This document shows, one piece after another, positions 52,797 through 61,991 of a DNA stretch of 64,000 nucleotides. Within the stretch, counting starts at the first letter, position 1; every line of letters starts with the position of its first letter. The notes below the pieces were generated by a model. The model did not search any database. It had not been told where the DNA came from and worked only from the letters and a program-made list of their open reading frames with translations. The stretch is taken from positions 73,878-137,877 of the forward strand of contig JAZKDW010000008.1 of NCBI GenBank assembly GCA_040387375.1, given 5' to 3'. This DNA is from JAZKDW01 sp040387375 (GTDB lineage Bacteria; Pseudomonadota; Gammaproteobacteria; Burkholderiales; Burkholderiaceae_D). Made by a program: the position numbers and the translations under genes.

Positions 52797-52944
52797 TGGA
52801 TAGATACTAGATACAATGCCTCGCGACAGATTGACCTGCGGAGTCGTCAGGATTGTGGTGGGCATCATTTTAGCCGGCTGCGCCGCCCTCCGCTCCAGCT
52901 TGGGAGCCACCTCCCCGGCACTCTGGAAACATCAAATCCGATCG

Positions 52945-53877
52945 TTAATCGGGAGAAGCGGCAAACATGCTTGCCGTCATGCGCGCATAACTTGCCGCTT
53001 CTACCCTGAGACTATCTGCCATGGCTTCTGCAGCTGGCGTGAGAGGCAGGCCTTTGCGTTTGATCAGACAGATGGTCCGTGCACTGATTTTCTCGCGGAC
53101 GCGTATTTCAGACAGTACCCCGGCCGTGATGGGCGTTTCGACCCATTGATGAGGCAGCAGCGCAAGGAGGTCTGTGCTTGCGAGCAAGGCCAGAAGTCCG
53201 ATGAGGGATTCACACTGGATGTTGGCTGCCGGCGGCGCAAAGCCATTTTCGGTAAATACGTTGTCGAGTTCGGTTCGTTTGGGGCCTGCACCGCCAGTTA
53301 ATAACCAAGTTGCCGTCGTTAACTCCCCAAGAGATTGGGCGCCAGCAAGTGGATGGCCACGCCGGCCAACTACGGAGCGAGTACTTGCGAAAACACGCTC
53401 AACAACAAATTCAGCACCAAGCGCCTTTATTGGCTCAGGCACCATCGAAAAATCAAGCGAACCATCCCGCAGGCCCGCAATGGAAATGGGGTGCGCGCCC
53501 TCGACGATTCGCACTTGCGCTTCCGAAAATCGCTTGCGAAATCGCTGAAGCGCATTTGGAACAAACAACAAAGAAGGCGTGCCTGAAGCGCCAAAGCTGA
53601 CACGCCCGCCACCGCCACCTTTGAGCTGGTGAATTTCATCTCGCGCGCGTTCGATTTCCGTAATGACATGTTCTGCTCGCATCAGGAAGGCTTCGCCGTA
53701 GTTATTGAGAATTGAGCCTGTGCCGGTGCGTTCGAACAGAGGAGTGCCCAGTTCCGCCTCCAGTGCGTTGACGCTTTTAGATAGCGAAGGCTGTGACAGG
53801 TCGAGCTTTCTGGCCGCCGCCCGTATCCCGCCTTCCTGGGCAATCGCGATGAAATCTCTGAGCTGGTGAATTTTCAT
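52945..53877 (-). CDS. LysR-family regulator
   Basis: A 310-residue regulator from ATG 53877. The HTH is MKIHQLRDFIAIAQEGGIRA, then LDLSQPSLSKSVNALEAELG, and the effector domain starts near residue 85 (VSFGASGTPSLLFVPNALQRF). It is divergent from the FAD monooxygenase, and a palindrome sits in the 122-base gap, so it probably controls that catabolic cluster. Confidence 0.9.
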   Translation of the reverse strand: MKIHQLRDFIAIAQEGGIRAAARKLDLSQPSLSKSVNALEAELGTPLFERTGTGSILNNYGEAFLMRAEHVITEIERARDEIHQLKGGGGGRVSFGASGTPSLLFVPNALQRFRKRFSEAQVRIVEGAHPISIAGLRDGSLDFSMVPEPIKALGAEFVVERVFASTRSVVGRRGHPLAGAQSLGELTTATWLLTGGAGPKRTELDNVFTENGFAPPAANIQCESLIGLLALLASTDLLALLPHQWVETPITAGVLSEIRVREKISARTICLIKRKGLPLTPAAEAMADSLRVEAASYARMTASMFAASPD

Positions 53878-53910
53878 TTGCTGATAGCCATTGGTTTGCA
53901 CCAAGGGAAA

Positions 53911-53930
53911 AATAGCATCTATCTGCTATT
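53911..53930. promoter_or_regulatory. Inverted repeat in divergent gap, candidate LysR operator
   Basis: Arms AATAGCA and TGCTATT with a 6-base centre, giving ATAG-N10-CTAT, a plausible LysR-type half-site pair. It is located between the LysR gene and the monooxygenase gene. Confidence 0.55.
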
Positions 53931-53999
53931 ACCGTCAATCCCTATACTCCGGCTTGTTACCTCCCCATCAGACGGTCCTCAATTAACCAGGAGACAAGC

Positions 54000-55661
54000 T
54001 TGAATACTAATATGGATGCCGAAGTCATCATCGTCGGCGCAGGGCCGGTCGGCCTCGGCCTGGCTATCGAATTGGGAATGCGCTCCATACGCTGCATCGT
54101 GATCGAACAAAACGATCGTGTCGGCTATAACCCGCGCGCCAAGCTCACCAACGTCCGCTCGATGGAACTGCTGCGCCGTTGGGGCGTGGCTTCTCGTCTT
54201 CGCGCTGCGTCGCCTATGCCAAAAGGCTATCCATCAAATGTGGTGTTCGCCACGAGCCTTGCCGGTTTTCCCCTGGCCAAGTTCGAGAACGCGTTTTTTA
54301 CCTATCCCGACGGAAGCGTCCTGTATTCCGAATCGGCCGTGTGGGTGCCCCAGTACACGCTTGAACAGGTGTTGCTTGAGCGTGCGCAAGAACTGCCAAC
54401 GGTTTCCATCCAGTTCGGACGACGGCTGGAGTCACTGACCAACCATGCGGACCATGTTGAGGTGACGGACTGTAGCGTGAGCGATTCCGGGCAGCGGCGC
54501 CTGGCTGCCCGTTATGTGGTCGGAGCCGACGGGGCGCGCAGCACGGTGCGACAGCTCCTTGACATCCGCATGACGGGGCCAGGTGCAATGTCACCCAATT
54601 TTAATGTCCTTTTCCGCGCGCCCGGATTGGCTGCCATGCACGACAAGGGCCTTGCCGTGCAGTACTGGAACATCAATACCGAGGTGCCTTCATTGATGGG
54701 ACCGATGGACGACCGTGGACTGTGGTACATCATTGCGACGCGGCTGGGCGCCGAAACGTCGAGCGCCGCCATCGATCCGAAGGACCTGATTCGCAGGGCT
54801 ACCGGACTGGATTTCGAGATGGAGATCATCAGCACGGATCCATGGACGGCGCTTCGTCTTATTGCCGACACTTATCGCAAGGGGCGCGTTTTCCTGGCCG
54901 GAGATGCATGCCATCTTCACCCCCCATTTGGCGGCTACGGCATGAACATGGGGCTCGGCGACGCGGTCGATCTTGGCTGGAAACTGGTTGCCACGCTCGA
55001 GGGTTGGGCTGGGGGTGATCTTTTGGACAGCTATGAAGCCGAACGCAAGCCGGTGCACAACCGGGTGATGGACGAAGCAGTCATCAATCATTCCATAGTT
55101 GGCAACCAACTGGCTCGCGAAGGCCTTGACGAGGACACGCCTGCCGCAGCAAGTGCGCGCGAGGAGCTCGGCGCCTTCATCTCCGACGTGAAGCTGCGTG
55201 AGTTCAAGAGCCTGGGCCTGGTGCTGGGCTACCGTTACAACGCCTCGCCGATCATCGTTAGCGATGGAACCGAGCCACCGCAAGAAGAAGTGATCAACTA
55301 TAAGCCGTCCGCATTTCCGGGCAGCCTGGCACCCCATTTCTGGCTCGACGACGGCAGCTCCCTGTTTGACGGATTTGGCGAGGGGTTCACCTTGCTTGCT
55401 GCGGACGACGTCATGCCGGTTGAATTTGCCGCATTGGTCAAGGCCGCAGGTGAGGACAGCGTGCCCCTAAGCGTGATGACTCTGCCTCGCGGTTCGTTCA
55501 AAAAGCACTATGGAATGCGAATGGCGATTATCCGACCCGATCAGCACGTCGCATGGCGCGGCAACGAGTTGCCTCCCAACGTGTTTGCCTTGCTCGACAA
55601 GGTGCGCGGCGCTGCGAACCACGAAGCTGCAAGTGCAGCAGGAGAACTTCAGCACGTTTGA
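54000..55661 (+). CDS. FAD-dependent aromatic-ring monooxygenase (PheA/TfdB/MhpA type)
   Basis: A 553-residue flavoprotein hydroxylase. The dinucleotide motif EVIIVGAGPVGLGLAIELG is at residues 6-24, the DG-type motif is VVGADGARSTVR near 176, and the second FAD motif is VFLAGDACHLHPPFGGYGMN at about 298-317. A C-terminal domain of about 150 residues follows, as in phenol hydroxylases. AGGAG lies six bases before TTG 54000; ATG 54012 is an alternative start. It is the first gene of a cluster with Bug and ACMSD-type genes, pointing to oxidation of an aromatic acid or phenol. Confidence 0.88.
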   Translation: MNTNMDAEVIIVGAGPVGLGLAIELGMRSIRCIVIEQNDRVGYNPRAKLTNVRSMELLRRWGVASRLRAASPMPKGYPSNVVFATSLAGFPLAKFENAFFTYPDGSVLYSESAVWVPQYTLEQVLLERAQELPTVSIQFGRRLESLTNHADHVEVTDCSVSDSGQRRLAARYVVGADGARSTVRQLLDIRMTGPGAMSPNFNVLFRAPGLAAMHDKGLAVQYWNINTEVPSLMGPMDDRGLWYIIATRLGAETSSAAIDPKDLIRRATGLDFEMEIISTDPWTALRLIADTYRKGRVFLAGDACHLHPPFGGYGMNMGLGDAVDLGWKLVATLEGWAGGDLLDSYEAERKPVHNRVMDEAVINHSIVGNQLAREGLDEDTPAAASAREELGAFISDVKLREFKSLGLVLGYRYNASPIIVSDGTEPPQEEVINYKPSAFPGSLAPHFWLDDGSSLFDGFGEGFTLLAADDVMPVEFAALVKAAGEDSVPLSVMTLPRGSFKKHYGMRMAIIRPDQHVAWRGNELPPNVFALLDKVRGAANHEAASAAGELQHV

Positions 55662-55719
55662 ACCCAAGGCGATTCCAGTCAGTATCTATGCCGCGTCGAA
55701 CAACAAGAGGAGACAAAAC

Positions 55720-56709
55720 ATGAAAACACCGTTTACACTTTCACGAGCCCTGTGGGCGATGGCGATAGCATGCGTCTGCGTATTGCCTGCAGTCGCGCAA
55801 GCGCAAGCCGTGACCGCCGGCAGTCCGCTTTTGCTCGTGGTCCCATTTACACCTGGCAGTGGGGGCGACATCATTGCACGCCTCATCGCGCCAAAGCTGG
55901 GCGAAAAGTGGAGCCGCCCAGTCGTGGTCGAGAACCGTGCCGGCGCAAGCGGCAATATTGGCGCTGACTTTGTTGCCAAAGCCGCCCCTGATGGCAACAC
56001 GCTGCTGCTGGCAATCAATACGCTTACCATGACGCCCAGCCTGTACAAACGCGTGCCGTTTGACATCTTTCGCGACTTCACACCGGTGAGCAAGCTTGCA
56101 GTATCGAGCTTCGGACTCGTTCTCAACTCTCACCTTCCAGTCAAGGACGTTCCTTCGCTGATTGCCTATGCAAAAGCCAATCCTGGAAAGTTGAATTACG
56201 CTTCACCCGGCAACGGCACGCCACACCATCTCGCAATGGAACTGCTCAAACTGGGCGTCCAGGTGGACATGACTCATGTTCCTTATAAAGGTCTGGCGGG
56301 CGGCATTACCGATTTGCTCGGCGGCCATGTTCAGCTCATGTTCAGCGCCATCCCGTCGTTATTGCCGCATGTCAGTGGAGAAAAGTTGCGGTTCCTCGCG
56401 GTGACGGGCAACAACCGCTCGCCGCTTACACCGTCAACACCAACATTCCGGGAGCAAGGCATAACGTTCATGGATGGAGTGGATGCCTGGTTTGCAGTTT
56501 TTGCGCCCGCTAATACGCCTAAAGACACCGTCGCAAGGCTGCATCGCGACATCGTTGCCGTCATGAGCCAGCCCGATATCAAAAAGCAGCTGGCCTCCCA
56601 AGGCATTAGCGTCGAAACCAGTACGCCCGATGAACTGGCAGCACTGATCAAAAACGATTACATGCGCTGGAAAAAAGTCATTGAAGACGCGAAAATTTCC
56701 GCCGATTAA
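55720..56709 (+). CDS. Bug/TctC-family periplasmic substrate-binding protein
   Basis: A 329-residue protein from ATG 55720 with GAGGAG upstream; the longer frame overlapping the monooxygenase gene is rejected. The signal peptide is cleaved near AQA. Bug pattern: LLLVVPFTPGSGGDIIARLI, VVVENRAGASGNIGADFVAK, MTHVPYKGLAGGITDLLGGH. It lies between the monooxygenase and the ACMSD-type hydrolase genes, which suggests that its ligand is the substrate of that pathway. Confidence 0.9.
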   Translation: MKTPFTLSRALWAMAIACVCVLPAVAQAQAVTAGSPLLLVVPFTPGSGGDIIARLIAPKLGEKWSRPVVVENRAGASGNIGADFVAKAAPDGNTLLLAINTLTMTPSLYKRVPFDIFRDFTPVSKLAVSSFGLVLNSHLPVKDVPSLIAYAKANPGKLNYASPGNGTPHHLAMELLKLGVQVDMTHVPYKGLAGGITDLLGGHVQLMFSAIPSLLPHVSGEKLRFLAVTGNNRSPLTPSTPTFREQGITFMDGVDAWFAVFAPANTPKDTVARLHRDIVAVMSQPDIKKQLASQGISVETSTPDELAALIKNDYMRWKKVIEDAKISAD

Positions 56710-56728
56710 AACTTAAAAAGGACACTAC

Positions 56729-57700
56729 ATGAATGTTATTAACTTTCATTCCCATATTATCAAGCCGGAATTACTTGACGTTTGCTGGCCTCATAGCGTG
56801 CAGACTGGTTTTGGCGCACGACCATCACCACGGCTGGACGATCCGTCGGGAAAAGGTGCCGTATATGCAAGAATGGCCGATGCGGCCGCGCACATTACCT
56901 ACATGGATACCTACGGCATTGATGCAACGGTCATATCGCTCAGCACGGTCTTGCAGAATTCAGCGTGGGCTGATGCCGATCAGGACGGCGCCATCAACCA
57001 TCAAATCAACGAGTCGATTGCGCAATGGGTCTCGCAGTCGCCAACGCGTTTCATCGGCAGCTTTACCCTGCCGCTGCAGGATATGCCGGCTAGCCTGGCG
57101 GAACTGAACCACGCGGTGAACGTACTCGGCATGCGAGTGCTCAATCTGCCGTCCAATGTGGACGGAAAATATTTAGGCGATACGTACTTCGATCCGATGT
57201 GGAAGGTGGTGGAAGAAGCGGGAGTAACGGTCTTTTTGCATCCCAGCGGTATCAGTGATCCGTGGTTCCAGGAGTACCGAATGTGGAATTCGATCGGCCA
57301 GTCGATTGAAGAAGTGAAAGCCATGACCTCCCTGATTTACGGTGGCACGCTGGATCGCTTTCCGGGTCTGAAGATCGTCGTTGCACATGGCGGCGGTTAC
57401 TTTCCACATTACATGGGACGATTGGACCGCAACGTTTCCAATTATCCCGACAGCGCGCGCAACATCAAGGGCATGCCAAGCGACTACTTGCGGCGTTTTT
57501 ACTACGATACCTGTGTTTACGATCCGCGCGTCATCGACTCGCTGATCGAGCGGGTGGGAGCCGACCGGCTCATTCTGGGTAGTGATTATCCGGTAGGCGA
57601 GCCTGACCCGGTAGCGTTTTTACGTAGATGCTCCTCGATCACTGACGAAAATTTGAAAGCGATTGCTGGTGGCACGGCTGCATCGCTACTGGCTGTCTGA
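56729..57700 (+). CDS. ACMSD-type amidohydrolase (decarboxylase-like)
   Basis: A 323-residue TIM-barrel metalloenzyme of the amidohydrolase_2 / ACMSD group; members decarboxylate aromatic or semialdehyde acids, such as aminocarboxymuconate semialdehyde or gamma-resorcylate. The metal motif NFHSHI (His-x-His) is at residues 5-10, further ligands are in FLHPSGISDPWF and VVAHGGGYFPHYMGRLD, and the conserved Asp is in ILGSDYPVGEPDP. It follows the Bug gene by 19 bases. Confidence 0.87.
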   Translation: MNVINFHSHIIKPELLDVCWPHSVQTGFGARPSPRLDDPSGKGAVYARMADAAAHITYMDTYGIDATVISLSTVLQNSAWADADQDGAINHQINESIAQWVSQSPTRFIGSFTLPLQDMPASLAELNHAVNVLGMRVLNLPSNVDGKYLGDTYFDPMWKVVEEAGVTVFLHPSGISDPWFQEYRMWNSIGQSIEEVKAMTSLIYGGTLDRFPGLKIVVAHGGGYFPHYMGRLDRNVSNYPDSARNIKGMPSDYLRRFYYDTCVYDPRVIDSLIERVGADRLILGSDYPVGEPDPVAFLRRCSSITDENLKAIAGGTAASLLAV

Positions 57701-57882
57701 TTCATATCGACGACAACTCTATTAGCCGTTCAATTGGATGCCGATCGCCCGAGACAGGCTCGCCGAACTGTATGGTGCGAGGATTTGCCTGGTGTGTATC
57801 GAGGCAATTGTGTGCGCTTTTCGAGAATGACAACCATAACAGCGAGTAGCAAGCTCGCACTTTCAATCAGGAGACATATCGT

Positions 57883-58836
57883 ATGAAATCAGCTCTTATC
57901 GCAATCTGCGCGCTGGCGTTGGCTTTGCCCCTGCATGCACAGGAATCCGGGCCTATCCGCATGGTGGTCAATGCCGCGCCCGGAGGGGTGGCAGACAAGG
58001 CCATACGTCTTATCGGTCAGCGTCTGCATGCCAGCCTGGGGCAGCCCGTCGTGGTCGAAAACCGGGCCGGTGGCGAGGGTTATATCGGGCAGCAGGAAGT
58101 CGCCCGTGCCAAGCCCGATGGCCACACCTTTCTGTTTACGGCGGGCAGCATGGTGGTCATCACTCCCCAGTTGGTGCCGCAGGCTGATTTCGATCCCAGA
58201 AAGGCCCTGACACCGGTTGCACCTGCGGTGCGCATCTCCATGAATCTGGTGGTCAACCCGTCAGTACCGGTGGATTCGGCTGTCGAACTGATCCGTTATG
58301 CCAAGGCAAACCCGGGCAAGCTGAACTACGGTTCCGCGGGATCGGGCACGGCCCTGCATATTGCGGGTGAAACTTTCAGCCGTGAAGCCGGTACCCAGTT
58401 ACGTCACATTCCCTACAAGGGCGCTGGTGATGCCATGAAGGATTTGCTGGGCGGTCATTTCGAGATCATGTTTGACCCGGGTCTGGCCGTCGAATTGGTA
58501 AAGGCGGGAAAGCTCCGGCTGCTGGCGGTCGCCGCATCTCAGCGAAACCCGGAGTTCCCGAACGCGCCTACCTTGGAAGAACTAGGCATCAAAGGCGTTG
58601 ACGGTGGTCCGTTTTTCGGACTGTATGCGCCTAACGGAATGCGTCCTGAGCTGATCCAGCGCATGAATACAGCGTTTGCCGCAGCGCTGGCACAGCCCGA
58701 CCTGCGAAAGCAACTGGCCGCGATGAATCTGGAGATCTCGTCGGCGATGAGTCCGGAGGCTTTTGCCAATTACATGCGCCAGGAAAATGCGCGTTACACC
58801 AAGCTGCTGCCGGAACTCGGCATCCGTCCACAATAA
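57883..58836 (+). CDS. Bug/TctC-family periplasmic substrate-binding protein
   Basis: A 317-residue protein with AGGAGA before ATG 57883. The signal peptide is short (cleaved after LHA near residue 19). Bug pattern: IRMVVNAAPGGVADKAIRLI, VVVENRAGGEGYIGQQEVAR, RHIPYKGAGDAMKDLLGGHF. It is separated from the ACMSD-type gene by 182 bases, so it may have its own promoter. It is the sixth Bug gene in the window. Confidence 0.9.
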   Translation: MKSALIAICALALALPLHAQESGPIRMVVNAAPGGVADKAIRLIGQRLHASLGQPVVVENRAGGEGYIGQQEVARAKPDGHTFLFTAGSMVVITPQLVPQADFDPRKALTPVAPAVRISMNLVVNPSVPVDSAVELIRYAKANPGKLNYGSAGSGTALHIAGETFSREAGTQLRHIPYKGAGDAMKDLLGGHFEIMFDPGLAVELVKAGKLRLLAVAASQRNPEFPNAPTLEELGIKGVDGGPFFGLYAPNGMRPELIQRMNTAFAAALAQPDLRKQLAAMNLEISSAMSPEAFANYMRQENARYTKLLPELGIRPQ

Positions 58837-59112
58837 GCGCCGTTTTCATGGACTCGGCTGCGCTGCAGCACCCACGTGGCGGCACTCAGGGTTTTGGTTG
58901 CACAACCCCGATGGCACTGCCTTGCTGTTGGCGGTCGACTCCACGCTCGACTTTGATCCCTTGAGGGGCGCAGACAGGCATGCAAGCCTGCTCAGACTAC
59001 GCTTCGCCGGTTCCCCTTGGCGAACATCAAACCGCTCAAGTGAGTGGGCGAGCGTGATTTAGCTAAAGTACCGAGACGGGATCATCTGCGCAGTCTATCC
59101 CCAGAGTACGCA

Positions 59113-59448
59113 CTACTTGTAGACTTTGGCAAACGCTTCGAGCGCCTTTACGCTCGGGTTGTCAAGGCAGTAGTCCATGAAGTCATCCGTCACTTTGCTC
59201 AGAAAATCGCGATCAAAGCTCGTTGCATTCTTCTTGCCCAGGAAATAGCCATGCAGAATGCCCAAAGCGATCGCGCGCTCTTCTCCGCTCTTCAGCATGA
59301 TGTCCTTGCAACGATAGCTGTTCATATCCGTAACACTGCCCTTGGATTTGGCGGCATTTCCCTTTTCCTGAGACGCCGCATCTGAGGCCAACGTCAAGGA
59401 AGAGGTGGCGATCATGCAGGCCATCACGATGCGAACCATTTTATTCAT
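59113..59448 (-). CDS. HdeA/HdeB-like small exported protein
   Basis: A 111-residue protein from ATG 59448, with GGGGAA upstream. The signal peptide ends near residue 25. The mature part has MNSYRCKDIMLKSGEERAIA and FMDYCLDNPSVKALEAF, matching the two-cysteine layout of HdeA/HdeB acid-stress chaperones. The family assignment is by pattern, not by search. It is followed on the same strand by nothing obvious and preceded by another small exported-protein gene. Confidence 0.65.
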   Translation of the reverse strand: MNKMVRIVMACMIATSSLTLASDAASQEKGNAAKSKGSVTDMNSYRCKDIMLKSGEERAIALGILHGYFLGKKNATSFDRDFLSKVTDDFMDYCLDNPSVKALEAFAKVYK

Positions 59449-59487
59449 GCTGTTCCCCAAGCATTCGGTTTCTTGACGGCCCGTTGT

Positions 59488-59799
59488 TCATTTTCCGCTC
59501 ATGCAAGCGTTGTAAATTTGTCGGTAAGCGGAATCTTTGGTCTTTGCCTTGCGCGCGCCGCTAGCGACGACTCCTACACCGGCACCACGGCCAGCCGAAT
59601 CGCTTCCATCCACAATGGCGCCGAATGCAGCACCTCGTACCGCGCCGCGCGCTACCTCGCCCCCAGGCGAGCTGTTCCGGGCGGCGTAGTCTGCCTCCGC
59701 GGCGCAATCGGCTGGAGAGCGTGCCGCCGCATAGGCACTCGGCATCGCAACCAGAACGCTCAAAAAAGTCAACCCGCAGATTTTGAGAAATGGCGACAT
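59488..59799 (-). CDS. Small glycine-rich exported protein
   Basis: A 103-residue protein with a signal peptide (MSPFLKICGLTFLSVLVAMP, cleaved near AYA). The middle is Gly/Ala-rich (EVARGAVRGAAFGAIVDGS; GAGVGVVASGARK), a glycine-zipper-like pattern, and Cys residues bracket it (DCAAEADY; YNACMSGK). AAGGAG precedes the ATG. It lies 39 bases from the HdeA/B-like gene on the same strand, so both may respond to envelope stress. Confidence 0.65.
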   Translation of the reverse strand: MSPFLKICGLTFLSVLVAMPSAYAAARSPADCAAEADYAARNSSPGGEVARGAVRGAAFGAIVDGSDSAGRGAGVGVVASGARKAKTKDSAYRQIYNACMSGK

Positions 59800-60318
59800 C
59801 TAATTTCTCCTTTTACTCGCAACTTCCAACCGTGTGTGTTGCGCTGAACCGTGCGGCGCAACCTATCGCGGCAAAACGGGCGAAGAGTACATTTATGCGC
59901 AACTACAGTCTAATCGCACGGTCATGGAAGCGCTATAGGCCCAAAGGTCATATCGCTTAATGAACAACTACAATGTGACCTGAAGCAAACCTCATACTGA
60001 CATTACAATCTGGCGGCCTCGTCCAATGGCGAACGCAGCTTGCGATCGAGTAACGGGCCAAGGCTCTGCAACCTTTCATTTGTCATGATGTCTTTATTAT
60101 GGTTTGAAACTTCTTTCTTGAAGCTTCTTTTGTTGGAATCAAAAACCAATAGCAAGGTTCCTTTCTCAGCGACCTGAAAGACATACTGTTGGAAGAGAAT
60201 GAGGTTCCCCTGAAATTTAGTCTGCCACAGGTGACGTAAAATTAACGTTACTTGGGAAAGACAGGAAATGAAAAAAATACCGTAGCAGGCCTGTGAAGCA
60301 TAACTGGAATGAGTACGC
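59800..60318. other. Intergenic region
   Basis: About 519 bases with no convincing gene. A minus-strand 105-codon frame at 60003-60320 has no ribosome site, no recognisable family and overlaps the App1-type gene start; I do not call it. Confidence 0.4.
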
Positions 60319-61743
60319 ATGACTTTTCTTATCTTGACGCGCGCGAGTTTCGAGGACCTTGATACGAGAGGCGCGTTGCCACGCTCATTACTTTACGTGA
60401 ATCCAGGCGTACTGGCGCCCGCCGAGATATCTGCGCTCCGCGCACAAGGTGCCGATCTGCGGGTACTGCCGGAGGCGGTTGATCCGCAAGCATCCGAAGA
60501 AGTGAGCGCCGCAATCCGGCTGATAGAAAGCGAGAGCCCGGCCCCAGTGTGGGTGACTCAGGAATCATCTCGATCCCAAGCGGGGCAGCCCACTACAACA
60601 CCGGCAGCCGGTCCGGTCACGGATCAAACGCACCGAGTGTTGGCAAGTCACGCTGGAAGGTTGGCAGCCTGGGCGTTTCGGCAGATCAGGCAGCGCGCCC
60701 TCTCTGATACGCCGCTCCTCATCATCCCCTATCTTGGATACGGCAATGCTCACCGGATATCATTGCGCGGACGTGTGCTGCTGGACGAGGGATTCGCTCA
60801 GCAAGGGCCGGAGGACAGCGGCTGGCGCAACCTGGTTGAGTTCTACAAGCGACTTGAATCGGATGAGGTTTCAGAAGCCCGTGTACGTGCGCGGTTCGCC
60901 GGCATCGAGCAAGAAACCGTGACAGACCGTGGAGGATATTTCTCGTTCGAGATCGTGCCGGCTACACCGCTGACCACGGTTGGCTGGCATACCGTTGCGC
61001 TTGAGCTGGTCGAGCCCTCGCGCGCGGGCGGCAATGCGGTACAAACATCGGCCGAAGTCCTGATCCCGCCGGCCACCGCACGCTTTGGCGTCATCAGCGA
61101 TATCGATGACACCATCCTGTGGACCAATGTCACCAATCGACTGAACATGCTGCTTATGCTGGGACGTTCGAATGCGCATACGCGCAAGCCGTTCAAGGGT
61201 GTGGCAGCGTTTTACCGGGCCCTGCGCGATGGCGCGGGTGGCGCCGAGAACAACCCGCTGTTCTACGTGTCAAGCAGCCCATGGCATTTATTTACGCCAT
61301 TGATCACGTTTCTCCGGCTGCAGGACATTCCGGTCGGGCCGCTGATGCTCAGGGAGCTGAGCGTGAGAACGCTATTAGGCAGGCACCGGCACCAGTCGCA
61401 CAAGTTGAATGCAATAGAAAAAATCTTGCGCCTTTATCCGCATTTGCAGTTCGTCCTGATCGGCGACAGCGGAGAAAAAGATCCGGAAATTTATGCGGAA
61501 GTCGTCAAGCGCCATCCCCAGGCAATACGCGCAATCTACATTCGCAACGTCGACCCTGACCCGGCGCGGATAGAGGCGCTGGATCGGCTGATCGACGAAG
61601 TACGTGCAAGCGGTGCGCAGCTGATCCTGGCTCCGGATAGCGAGTTTGCGGCAGCGCACGCAGCGGCCGAAGGACTGATCCGGCCGGCCAACATGGCGCA
61701 GGTGCGTGCGGACAAGAAGGCGGACGACAATAAAACGGATTAA
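60319..61743 (+). CDS. App1-like phosphatase (DUF2183)
   Basis: A 474-residue protein. The C-terminal half is the App1 catalytic domain of the HAD group: FGVISDIDDTILWTNVTN (Asp261 as the predicted nucleophile in D-x-D-x-T), then FYVSSSPWHLFTPLITFL, and FVLIGDSGEKDPEIYAEV. The yeast relative acts on phosphatidate; bacterial substrates are uncertain. The N-terminal 240 residues hold a Pro/Gln/Thr-rich linker and a beta-sandwich-like segment (VTDRGGYFSFEIVPATPL), often fused to this domain. No TM helix is evident. Confidence 0.87.
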   Translation: MTFLILTRASFEDLDTRGALPRSLLYVNPGVLAPAEISALRAQGADLRVLPEAVDPQASEEVSAAIRLIESESPAPVWVTQESSRSQAGQPTTTPAAGPVTDQTHRVLASHAGRLAAWAFRQIRQRALSDTPLLIIPYLGYGNAHRISLRGRVLLDEGFAQQGPEDSGWRNLVEFYKRLESDEVSEARVRARFAGIEQETVTDRGGYFSFEIVPATPLTTVGWHTVALELVEPSRAGGNAVQTSAEVLIPPATARFGVISDIDDTILWTNVTNRLNMLLMLGRSNAHTRKPFKGVAAFYRALRDGAGGAENNPLFYVSSSPWHLFTPLITFLRLQDIPVGPLMLRELSVRTLLGRHRHQSHKLNAIEKILRLYPHLQFVLIGDSGEKDPEIYAEVVKRHPQAIRAIYIRNVDPDPARIEALDRLIDEVRASGAQLILAPDSEFAAAHAAAEGLIRPANMAQVRADKKADDNKTD

Positions 61744-61991
61744 GATACGAGAAATGCCGGATTACCACCTTGACGTGCGCGAGTGCGGTCACCCTGTTCT
61801 GCGTCCCGAGAATAATACGGCGGGAATATCAAGGTCATTCACATCCCCCTGCCATTAAGATTTAATGAAGGTGCGTTTCATATTGCCTCCAGTCTATTGC
61901 AGATATCAAATAAGCGGCCAATGCGATAAACTTAATGCAATACATTTAGTCCGCCAGCTTATTCCGGCGACCCTTCTCATAGGTAATAGTA

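Noticed and set aside
52816..53301. Plus-strand frame beginning with a lipoprotein-like stretch (GIILAGCAALRSS)
   Set aside because: Most of it lies antisense to the LysR gene and the rest overlaps the region upstream of sugE; no ribosome site was found.
60003..60320. 105-codon minus-strand frame
   Set aside because: No ribosome site or family resemblance and it overlaps the start of the App1-type gene.
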